Below, piece by piece: positions 45,400-52,957 of a stretch of 64,000 bases of DNA. Position numbers and translations under genes: made by a program. How positions within the stretch are numbered: position 1 is the stretch's first letter; each line of letters begins with the position of its first letter. Source of the DNA: Oceanococcus sp. HetDA_MAG_MS8 (GTDB lineage: Bacteria; Pseudomonadota; Gammaproteobacteria; Nevskiales; Oceanococcaceae); the NCBI GenBank assembly GCA_019192445.1, contig JAHCMK010000002.1:434001-498000 (forward strand), given 5' to 3'. Under the pieces are notes generated by a model, which saw nothing but the letters and a program-made list of their open reading frames with translations, searched no databases and was not told the DNA's origin.

Positions 45400-45415
45400 C
45401 GCTATCTTTATAGCG
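45400..45415. promoter_or_regulatory. Short dyad upstream of the RND pump operon
   Basis: CGCTAT and ATAGCG arms around CTTT, 68 bases before the RND start codon. The TTTATAGCG part overlaps a possible -10. It could be an operator, but no regulator gene is adjacent, so the role is open. Confidence 0.3.
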
Positions 45416-45482
45416 CGGATTTACCGCGCTGCAAGCTATTTACGTGGCCGGCGACCTGGGGCCGGGACGGGGGAGCACAGTC

Positions 45483-48400
45483 ATGAATTTTACTCGGCTG
45501 GCCTTTGCCAACCCTGCCGCCACCGTGGTGCTTACACTGTTGTTGCTGGTCGCAGGTGGCGTCAGCCTGTTGCAGCTGCCCATCCAGCTGTTGCCGCCCA
45601 TCGAAGAGCCAGAAATTGGGGTGTGGACCAACTGGCGCGGGGCCGCTCCCGCCGACATGGAGTCGGTCATCATCGAGCAGCAGGAACGTGTGCTAGCCAC
45701 CATTCCTGGCCTGGAGCGCATTCAAAGCAATATTCGCCAAGGCAATGGCGGGCTCAACCTGCAATTTGCCATGGGCGCCGATATGCAACGCGCCTACCTA
45801 GATGTGATTAACCGCCTGCAACAGGTGCCACCGCTGCCCGACGACGCGGAAGGGCCTTGGGTGCGCATGGGTGGCGATGACTTCTCCGGCGGTAACGCGG
45901 CCTCCTTGCTCATTCGCACGCTCGATGCCGATGACGCCCGTGACCCGGCCGACTTTCACCCCATGATTGAACGCGAGGTAGAGCCGCTTCTGGCGCGGAT
46001 TCCTGGAGTCGCTCAGGTGCGCCTGGAAAGCGAGCGACCGGAAGAAGTGGATGTACGGCTGGATAGCCTGCGCACCGCGGCCCTGGGCATTCCCCTAGAC
46101 CAAGTGGTTGCTGCCGTAAATTCTGCGGTGGATGTCTCCGGCGGCTTTGCCGATGTGGGCCGGCGCCAATACACCGTGCGCATGTTGGGGCAAGTCAGTG
46201 TGGAGCAGCTGGGTGAGCTGGTGGTGGCCTACCGCGAGGGCCGCGCCATTCGGCTGGGCGATATTGCCCGCATCAGTATCCAACGCCAGGAGGCGCAGGG
46301 TTTCACACTGCGCAATGGCTTTCCCGCTTATTACCTCACCCTGGCACGAGAAAGCGGCTCCAACACCATCGCCATTTTGGACGAGGTGAATAAGGTCATT
46401 GATGAGATCAATGCCGGGCCTTTGGCGCAGGAGGGTTTGGCCATTGAGCTGAGCTACGACGCCTCCATTCATATCCGCAGGGCCATCAATCTGGTGCAAG
46501 GCAACCTCGTGCTGGGCAGTCTGCTCGCCACCCTGGTTTTGTTCGCCTTTTTGCGCCATTGGCGGGCGACCGTCTTGGTCGGTTTGGCCATTCCAGTGTG
46601 CTTATTCAGCGCCTTCATTGCCCTACAAGTCACCGGGCGCAGCCTGAATGTGATTTCTCTGGCGGGGCTGGCCTTTGCCGTAGGCCTGGTTTTGGATGCG
46701 GCGATTATCGTGCTGGAGAACATTGTGCGCCTGCGCCAGGGCGGCGCCGATTGGACTACCGCCGCGCGCGATGGCGCCACCGAAGTGGCCCCTGCACTGC
46801 TGGCCTCCACGGCTACCAGTATTGCAATCTTCCTCCCCATCTTGTTTATGACCGGGCCCGAAGGCCAACTCTTCGCCGACTTAGCCTTAACCCTGTCGGT
46901 CGCCGTGGTGGCCTCTTTACTTACGGCTTTGGGCTTACTGCCGGTGATGGCGCACTGGGCACTGCGCGAAAAAGGCGAGGTGGTCGACCGCTTGGCTCCG
47001 CTGTGGGACCGGCTGACCGAACTCACCATGCGCCTCACGGCGAACCCACGTACCCGGCTGGGCATTATTGGCGCGTGCACCGTGGGCGCTGCGGGACTGG
47101 CCTGGGCCTTACTGCCCTCGGCCGACTACCTGCCCCAAGCCCGTTCAGACAATGTATGGGCGAATTTTTCCTTGCCCCCTGGCGCCTCCAAAGCCGCCGT
47201 CCGCGAAGATTTAGCCAACATCGTGGTGGAGCGCCTTAAGCCCTATATGAGCGGCGAGAAAACGCCGAAAGTGGCGTACTACAACCTCTCTTCGTGGAAC
47301 CGGGCCTGGACCGGTATGGCCTTGTACCCGGCCGATCCTCAGGAGGCCGATGCCATGATGCAGGCCATGCGTGAGGATATTTTGGTGGGCCTTCCTGACA
47401 CCCGCGCCTTTGTGGTGCCCGGCTCATTACTCAACTTCAGCGGGGGTGGCAATCGCCAGATTGAACTGGCTATTCAAGGTGCCGACCTGGACACCCTTAT
47501 TGCTGCCGCCCGCGTAGCCCAGGCCAAACTGCAGGAGGTACTACCCGGTGTGCCCGTGCAGCCGAGGCCGGAGCTAGACCTGGCCGAGCCGGAACTTCGC
47601 ATCATTCCCGATGCTATGCGCCTGGCACAGGCAGGTTTAAGCCGGCGCGCTCTAGGCAATGCTGTGCGCGCTTATACCGATGGTTTGTATGTGGGCGAAT
47701 ACTTCGACGGCAGTCGGCGTATGAATATTTGGTTGCGCGGTGAAACCTGGCCAGACCCGGAAACACTGGCTGCCATGCCCATCGCCACGCCTGGCGCGGG
47801 CGTGCAACAACTCGGCGCCCTGGCCAGCTTAGAACGCAGTGTTGGCCCCAGCGAGCTGCTGCGGGTTGATGGGGAGCGCACCCTCAGCCTGCGCATCTTC
47901 CCGCCCGAAGACCGCACCTTGGAAGATTTGATTGCCCTGCTGCGTAGCGAGGTGGAGCCGGCCGTGCTGGAGGTCTTAGACGGCACAGGCCGCGTACGCT
48001 ACCAAGGCAGCGCGGATGGACTAGATGAGGCTTTGCGCGCCATGGGCATGAACCTGCTCTGGGCTTTGATGATTTTGCTGCTGATCCTCACCGCCATGTA
48101 TCGCTCTTTGCGCGACGCTCTCATGGTGGTGTCGGTGATGCCTTTGGCCTGTGCCGGCGGTGTTGTCGCCCTGAGCCTATTCAACCTCTTCAGCTATCAG
48201 TCCATGGATTTGCTGACCATGAGCGGCTTTGTGATTTTGCTGGGCTTGGTGGTGAACAACGCCATCTTATTGGTCGACCGCACGCGCACTGGTGAACTGG
48301 CTGGACTGGCACGCACAGATGCGGTTCGTCAGGCGGTGCGAGAGCGAGCTCGCCCCATTTTCATGAGCACCACTACCAGCTTGTTCGGCATGTTGCCCCT

Positions 48401-48575
48401 GATGCTCATGCCCGGTACTGGCGCGGAGATTTATCGGGGCTTGGCCACCATTATTGTGGGCGGGCTGTTCGTCTCGGCCTTGTTCACCTTGCTACTACTT
48501 CCCAGCCTGCTGCGGCTTGGAGCCGCTCAGGCCCATGTCGCCACCGGCGCCCAGCTTAAGCCGGAAGGAGCCTAG
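45483..48575 (+). CDS. RND-family efflux transporter, inner-membrane pump
   Basis: Proton-driven exporter subunit. 1030 residues from the ATG at 45483 (GGGGGAG 8 bases upstream): FTRLAFANPAATVVLTLLLL is TM1, a first periplasmic domain (about 35-330), TM2-6, second periplasmic domain (about 550-850), TM8-12. The TM4 region AVGLVLDAAIIVLEN has one Asp followed by Ala, where AcrB-type pumps have Asp-Asp. This Asp-Ala form is seen in other RND branches. The substrate is unknown. The gene order pump then fusion protein is the reverse of acrAB. No outer-membrane channel gene is adjacent. Confidence 0.93.
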   Translation: MNFTRLAFANPAATVVLTLLLLVAGGVSLLQLPIQLLPPIEEPEIGVWTNWRGAAPADMESVIIEQQERVLATIPGLERIQSNIRQGNGGLNLQFAMGADMQRAYLDVINRLQQVPPLPDDAEGPWVRMGGDDFSGGNAASLLIRTLDADDARDPADFHPMIEREVEPLLARIPGVAQVRLESERPEEVDVRLDSLRTAALGIPLDQVVAAVNSAVDVSGGFADVGRRQYTVRMLGQVSVEQLGELVVAYREGRAIRLGDIARISIQRQEAQGFTLRNGFPAYYLTLARESGSNTIAILDEVNKVIDEINAGPLAQEGLAIELSYDASIHIRRAINLVQGNLVLGSLLATLVLFAFLRHWRATVLVGLAIPVCLFSAFIALQVTGRSLNVISLAGLAFAVGLVLDAAIIVLENIVRLRQGGADWTTAARDGATEVAPALLASTATSIAIFLPILFMTGPEGQLFADLALTLSVAVVASLLTALGLLPVMAHWALREKGEVVDRLAPLWDRLTELTMRLTANPRTRLGIIGACTVGAAGLAWALLPSADYLPQARSDNVWANFSLPPGASKAAVREDLANIVVERLKPYMSGEKTPKVAYYNLSSWNRAWTGMALYPADPQEADAMMQAMREDILVGLPDTRAFVVPGSLLNFSGGGNRQIELAIQGADLDTLIAAARVAQAKLQEVLPGVPVQPRPELDLAEPELRIIPDAMRLAQAGLSRRALGNAVRAYTDGLYVGEYFDGSRRMNIWLRGETWPDPETLAAMPIATPGAGVQQLGALASLERSVGPSELLRVDGERTLSLRIFPPEDRTLEDLIALLRSEVEPAVLEVLDGTGRVRYQGSADGLDEALRAMGMNLLWALMILLLILTAMYRSLRDALMVVSVMPLACAGGVVALSLFNLFSYQSMDLLTMSGFVILLGLVVNNAILLVDRTRTGELAGLARTDAVRQAVRERARPIFMSTTTSLFGMLPLMLMPGTGAEIYRGLATIIVGGLFVSALFTLLLLPSLLRLGAAQAHVATGAQLKPEGA

Positions 48576-48577
48576 GC

Positions 48578-49669
48578 TTGAAATACTCTTTGATTGCGCT
48601 TGGTGTTTCGGCACTACTGGCATTTTCCGCCGCGGCACAACCCGGCGCGGCCCCTGTGGTGGTCGATGCGGTGCGTGCGGCCCAGGATCAAACCACACCG
48701 CGGAACCAATCGGGCTACATCCAGCCTCGCAATAGCCTGCGCCTGACTGCCGCACAGGGCGGACAAGTGCTGTCCATTGCCGAGCCTGGCAGTCGGGTAG
48801 CCGCGGGTGAGCTGTTGGTAGAGCTGGATGCCACGCCATTGCAGTTAGACCGCCAAGAACTCGAGGCTAGGCTTCGCCGCAATGCGGTCAGCGTGCAGCA
48901 AGCGGAGCGGCGGATAGAGCGCATACAAGCCCTGCAGGGGCGCGACTTGGTGTCGTTAACAGAGCTGGATGACTTACGGGAGCAGCGTGATTTGGCGCGC
49001 GCCGACCAGGCCATTACCCGCGCCCAGATTGCGCAGCTGGATGACCGCATCGCGCGAATGCGCATTGCCGCTCCCTATGCCGGCGTGATGAGTACGCGTT
49101 TGGTGCAGCAGGGCGAAGAAGTGCAGGCCGGAACGGCACTGGGCGACTTCATTGGCACCGAGCAGTGGGAACTGCGCGCCCTGTTGCCGTTGAGCTGGAT
49201 GGCCGCTCTGCGCAGCGGAGATCAGTTACAAGTCCACAGTCTCAACAAGCAAAGCCCCGCTATTGTGCGGGCCTTAATTCCCAGTGCAGACCGCGAATCT
49301 CAAACATTCACCCTGCTGGCGGACATTCCCGCGCAGCCCGCTCAGCGCTGGGCTGCCCAAGAACTGGTGACGGTGGTCCTTCCGGCCCAAGCTCAGCAAA
49401 CACGCCTGCTGGTGCCTCGTGATGCCGTAGTGCTGCGTCGGGAGGGCCACCGCGTGGTCCGAATCAACGCTGAGAGCCAGGCCGAATGGGTTAGTGTGCG
49501 TATCGGCCAAGGGCGTGGCGATTGGCTGGAGGTTGAAGGACAACTGAAGGCGGGTCAGCGGGTCGCGACTCGCGGCGTGGAGCGCTTACAACCCGGCCAG
49601 GAGGTCAGCATTCTGCGCGATCTGGCCGCCGAAAGACTAAGCCAAACTCGCGGCGCAGACGCTGGCTAA
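48578..49669 (+). CDS. RND efflux periplasmic adaptor (membrane fusion protein)
   Basis: Links the RND pump to an outer-membrane channel. 363 residues, TTG start at 48578, two bases after the pump stop. Signal peptide ending FSAAA (about 20), a biotinyl-lipoyl half (LRLTAAQGGQVLSIAEPGS), a short alpha-hairpin (about 88-150), then the second lipoyl half DRIARMRIAAPYAGVMSTR and beta-barrel and membrane-proximal domains. Somewhat short hairpin compared with AcrA. Confidence 0.9.
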   Translation: MKYSLIALGVSALLAFSAAAQPGAAPVVVDAVRAAQDQTTPRNQSGYIQPRNSLRLTAAQGGQVLSIAEPGSRVAAGELLVELDATPLQLDRQELEARLRRNAVSVQQAERRIERIQALQGRDLVSLTELDDLREQRDLARADQAITRAQIAQLDDRIARMRIAAPYAGVMSTRLVQQGEEVQAGTALGDFIGTEQWELRALLPLSWMAALRSGDQLQVHSLNKQSPAIVRALIPSADRESQTFTLLADIPAQPAQRWAAQELVTVVLPAQAQQTRLLVPRDAVVLRREGHRVVRINAESQAEWVSVRIGQGRGDWLEVEGQLKAGQRVATRGVERLQPGQEVSILRDLAAERLSQTRGADAG

Positions 49670-49672
49670 GCC

Positions 49673-49722
49673 TGGGCTCAGGCAAGGGGCCGGCGCATGC
49701 GCAGCCTGCTTACCTGAGCCCA
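49673..49722. other. Long inverted repeat between convergent genes
   Basis: TGGGCTCAGG (49673-49682) and CCTGAGCCCA (49713-49722) are perfect 10-bp arms around a 30-base interior that itself holds the palindrome GCGCATGCGC (49693-49702). It lies between the convergent adaptor and rubredoxin-reductase genes and could act as a shared transcription barrier, although no T-run is seen on either side. Confidence 0.45.
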
Positions 49723-49735
49723 TTGCAGCGCTTGC

Positions 49736-50887
49736 TTAGCTCAGCTCCAAAGGCTGTGTTTCAGCAGCCAGTTTGCCGCGCTCTTTGGTGGCGGTGCCGG
49801 TAAGCACAAAGCCTAAGGTTTCGCCACTTTGGGCCTTGTACCGCGCAACCCGGTTGGGCGCCTCGCCTTCCAATTCCCAGTCGCCCTCGGCATCTCGCGG
49901 GGGTGCACACACAATGGTGGGCAGAACCGGCGTCTTGACGATGACCGGCATCACCGGCCAGCTCACGGGAGTGGCTTCGCCGGCCAAAGTTTTGGCCAAG
50001 GCGCGTGCGCACTGGGTGATCGGCAAGATATACGGCAGTACATGGCCGCACACTTCAGCCACATCACCGAGTGCGTAGATATCGTTGGCTGAGGTTTGCA
50101 GCATGCGGTTCACGCGAATACCGCGTCCACAGTCCAGGCCTGCGGCTTGCGCGGGAGCCGTGTTGGGCACCAAGCCCACGGCCGAAAGCACCAGATCGGT
50201 ATGCAGCTCTTGGCCATTATCCAAACGCACGGTGAAGCCGTCATCGTCGCGCGACACGCTCGCCACGGTGCGCCCAAAATGAAAGCGGGCTCCGGCCTTT
50301 TCCAGGGCCGCTTGTAGATCTTGCGCGGGCTGCTCGGGGAGCAAGGTGCCCAGCGGATGCTGGAGCGGGTCGATCAAAGTCACCCGATGGCTGCTCGCCA
50401 GCAAATCGTTGGCGTACTCGCAGCCAATGAGCCCGGCGCCAATAATTAGCACATGTCCGCCGCCGGGAAGCTGCTCACGAAAGCGGGCGTAGTCCAGGCG
50501 GTTGTTGACGTGCAGCACGGCGTCTACAGCATCACCCTCTAGAGGCAGTTCGCGGCAGGATGCACCATTGGCCAAGACCAATTGGCTGTAAGACAACTCG
50601 GAGCCATCATCCAAAAACAGCGTGTGCGCAGCCGGGTCGATGCTGCGGATACGCACCTGGGTACGCAGCGTGGCTTGGTAATCCGCGGCGACCTTGTCTG
50701 GCGCCGCCATCACCAACTCATCGGCCGACTTATTCGCGGTGAGCGACTTTGACAGGTTGGGCTTATAGTAGGCCGCACCGTCGTCCGCTGTAATGAGGGT
50801 GAGCGGCGTGTCGGCGTCTAGTTTGCGCCACTCACGTGCCAGCGTGAGGCCAGCATGGCCGGTGCCGACAATGACCAGGCCGCTCAA
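49736..50887 (-). CDS. rubB: Rubredoxin-NAD(+) reductase family FAD protein
   Basis: Pyridine nucleotide-disulfide-type flavoprotein that would pass electrons from NADH to the rubredoxin encoded four bases upstream. 383 residues: FAD motif VIVGTGHAGLTLA at the N-terminus, NAD-binding HVLIIGAGLIGCEYA (about 146-160), and the second FAD motif NDIYALGDVAEVCG. In alkane-oxidising bacteria this pair serves AlkB monooxygenases; no alkB is in this window, so the terminal acceptor is unknown. Confidence 0.88.
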   Translation of the reverse strand: MSGLVIVGTGHAGLTLAREWRKLDADTPLTLITADDGAAYYKPNLSKSLTANKSADELVMAAPDKVAADYQATLRTQVRIRSIDPAAHTLFLDDGSELSYSQLVLANGASCRELPLEGDAVDAVLHVNNRLDYARFREQLPGGGHVLIIGAGLIGCEYANDLLASSHRVTLIDPLQHPLGTLLPEQPAQDLQAALEKAGARFHFGRTVASVSRDDDGFTVRLDNGQELHTDLVLSAVGLVPNTAPAQAAGLDCGRGIRVNRMLQTSANDIYALGDVAEVCGHVLPYILPITQCARALAKTLAGEATPVSWPVMPVIVKTPVLPTIVCAPPRDAEGDWELEGEAPNRVARYKAQSGETLGFVLTGTATKERGKLAAETQPLELS

Positions 50888-51057
50888 ATCTCAACCATTT
50901 CAAAGTCGGACTTCGGAGCGCCACAATCGGGGCAGGTCCAATCATCGGGAACGTCGTCCCATGCTGTACCCGGCGGAATACCTTCGTCTGGCATACCCAG
51001 GGCTTCTTCGTAAACGAAGTCACAGACCAAACAACGCCACTTGCGCTGACCACTCAT
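50884..51057 (-). CDS. rubA: Rubredoxin
   Basis: Small iron protein with one Fe bound by four Cys. 57 residues from the ATG at 51057 (GGAG-like AAAGGAGC just upstream). The two knuckles are CLVCDFVYEE and CPDCGAPKSDFE, with the rubredoxin signature GIPPGTAWDDVPDDW between them. The frame continues upstream but homology starts here. Overlaps rubB by four bases. Confidence 0.95.
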   Translation of the reverse strand: MSGQRKWRCLVCDFVYEEALGMPDEGIPPGTAWDDVPDDWTCPDCGAPKSDFEMVEI

Positions 51058-51186
51058 GATGCGCTCCTTTATAGGGAGGGGAATTGATTTGCAGCATGGC
51101 CGAGATGGAAGGCATTGAGCAACCATGTCATCAGCCGCTGGCAAAGTATAGCCGGAGCACCTGCGGAGTGTTCTCACACAAGGTAT

Positions 51187-51212
51187 CATCCGCATATCCG
51201 GATACACGGATG
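51187..51212. promoter_or_regulatory. 26-bp dyad operator upstream of metH
   Basis: A core palindrome TATCCGGATA (51195-51204) is flanked symmetrically by CATCCG (51187-51192) and CGGATG (51207-51212); 11 of 13 base pairs of the dyad match. It ends 11 bases before the metH start codon and touches the GGAG ribosome site. Such a site fits a dimeric repressor; ArsR-family SahR, which controls methionine-cycle genes in several Proteobacteria, is a candidate by analogy only. No regulator gene is adjacent. Confidence 0.55.
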
Positions 51213-51223
51213 GAGTCCGTCAT

Positions 51224-52258
51224 ATGTCCCTCAACGAAACCCTCGCGCAACGCATTTTGATACTGGATGGGGCCATGGGCACCCAAATTCAGGAGCACAA
51301 CCTGAGCGAGGCCGATTATCGCGGCAAGGAGTTTGCCGACTGGCCTTCCGACCTCAAGGGCAACAACGATCTGCTGTCCTTAACGCAGCCAGACCTCATC
51401 CGCGATATTCACACCACCTACCTGCAGGCGGGTGCGGACATTGTGGAGACTAACACCTTTAACTCCACCTCCATTGCTCAGGCGGATTACGCTATGGAGG
51501 AGCAGGTGACCGCGCTGAATGAGGCCTCAGCGCGGCTGGCGCGTGAAGCCTGCGATGCCGTGGCGACCCCGGACAAGCCGCGCTTCGTGGCTGGCGTGCT
51601 CGGCCCTACCAACCGCACCGCATCGATTTCACCAGACGTGAACGACCCCGGTAAGCGCAATGTGAGCTTTGCCGAGCTGGTGCAAAGCTACACCGAGGCT
51701 TTAGCCGGGCTGATCAAGGGCGGCGCGGACCTGATTCTCATCGAAACCATTTTCGACACGCTCAACGCTAAAGCCGCCGTCTATGCGGTGGAGGATTACT
51801 TCGGCAGTCATGCACGTCTGCCGGTGATGATCTCCGGCACCATCACCGATGACTCGGGGCGCACCCTCACTGGGCAAACCACGGAAGCCTTTTATAACTC
51901 GCTGCGTCATGCAAAGCCGCTGAGCTTCGGCCTGAACTGTGCTTTGGGGCCAGATAAGCTGCGCGCTTATGTGTCCGAGCTGTCGCGGATTTCCGAAGCC
52001 TATGTCTCAGCGCACCCCAATGCCGGACTGCCGAATGAGTTCGGCGAGTACGACCTTGGCCCCGAGGAAATGGCGGCCCAGATCCGCGAATGGGCCCAAG
52101 CCGGCCTGCTGAACATCGTGGGCGGGTGCTGCGGCACCTCGCCAGACCATATCCGCGCCATCGCCGCTGCCGTCGCCGACTGCCCTCCCCGCCAACGCCC
52201 CCAGCTCCCTCCAGCCATGCGCCTGTCCGGCCTTGAGCCCTTTGTCGTAGCTGCCTAG
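51224..52258 (+). CDS. metH: Methionine synthase, homocysteine-binding module (split MetH, N-terminal part)
   Basis: Zn-dependent homocysteine methyltransferase barrel, normally residues 1-350 of MetH. 344 residues, ATG with GGAG 8 bases upstream. Motifs: [35 protein letters not shown], and the zinc cysteines in GLNCALGP and [10 protein letters not shown]. The protein stops at [11 protein letters not shown], exactly in the linker that joins this barrel to the folate barrel in E. coli MetH. The remaining domains are encoded 699 bases downstream after a GxxExxY element. Confidence 0.95.
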   Translation: MSLNETLAQRILILDGAMGTQIQEHNLSEADYRGKEFADWPSDLKGNNDLLSLTQPDLIRDIHTTYLQAGADIVETNTFNSTSIAQADYAMEEQVTALNEASARLAREACDAVATPDKPRFVAGVLGPTNRTASISPDVNDPGKRNVSFAELVQSYTEALAGLIKGGADLILIETIFDTLNAKAAVYAVEDYFGSHARLPVMISGTITDDSGRTLTGQTTEAFYNSLRHAKPLSFGLNCALGPDKLRAYVSELSRISEAYVSAHPNAGLPNEFGEYDLGPEEMAAQIREWAQAGLLNIVGGCCGTSPDHIRAIAAAVADCPPRQRPQLPPAMRLSGLEPFVVAA

Positions 52259-52271
52259 AGCGAAGATGAGC

Positions 52272-52892
52272 CGCAGATTGACGCAGATTGGCGCAGATTG
52301 GGGTAGAGAAAGTCCGCTACTCCACCCAGATGCCGTAGCTCTGCTGCATGAGCAAGCCACACAAAGACTGGCAGACCCATGCAGTGATTGGCGCGGCTAT
52401 GGAAGTGCATCGCCAGCTCGGAGGCGGTCTTTTGGAACGGGTGTACCAACAAGCCCTAGCCGTCGAATGCGAAATGCGCGATATCCCCTTTCGCACCGAA
52501 GTCCCGCTCAGAGTGCATTACAAAGGGCGTCCGCTTCCTGCTCAGTATCGAGCGGATCTGCTTTGCTTTGGTCGGGTGATCGTCGAGTGCAAAGCCAAAC
52601 AGGCCATTCTGGCCGAACACATCGCACAGGCACTGCATTATCTGCATCTCACGCGGATGCCCATCGCGCTCGTACTCAACTTTGGCACTCGCTCCCTCGA
52701 GTGGCAGAGAGTTGTGCTCTCGAGCCAGCGCTAAGCGCAAGCGCGGGGTTTCATCAGTCACTGCGGGTATCAGGCTCTGCAAAAAGGGCCTTCGTGATTC
52801 GAGTCCCCATCAAAGGCTTTGATCAGGCTGGTCCCCATGGCTTCGCGCTGCAACGCCACGCCCTAATCTGCGGAAATCTGCGCCAATCTGCG
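52272..52892. mobile_element. GxxExxY cassette bounded by inverted triple iterons
   Basis: Left end: three copies of GCAGATTG with exact 10-bp spacing (52273, 52283, 52293). Right end: three copies of AATCTGC, the complement, also 10 bp apart (52865, 52875, 52885). Between them lies only the GxxExxY gene. The whole unit of about 620 bp sits in the linker between the two halves of metH. Mobility is inferred from the inverted ends and the position; no transposase is encoded. Confidence 0.5.
52348..52734 (+). CDS. GxxExxY family protein
   Basis: 128-residue member of the GxxExxY family, small proteins with a PD-(D/E)XK-like core and unknown function. The naming motif appears as GLLERVY (about 28-34), preceded by HAVIGAAMEVHRQLGGG. 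The nuclease-like strand pair follows as YRADLLCFGRVIVECKA (about 67-83, Asp and Glu-x-Lys). Flanked by inverted iterons and placed between the two metH genes in the same direction. Confidence 0.9.
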   Translation: MSKPHKDWQTHAVIGAAMEVHRQLGGGLLERVYQQALAVECEMRDIPFRTEVPLRVHYKGRPLPAQYRADLLCFGRVIVECKAKQAILAEHIAQALHYLHLTRMPIALVLNFGTRSLEWQRVVLSSQR

Positions 52893-52957
52893 GCCCCTGC
52901 TTTCCGCTGTCTTGAGGAACAGCCCTTCTGCGCATCCTCGCACCCACCCCACAAAGT

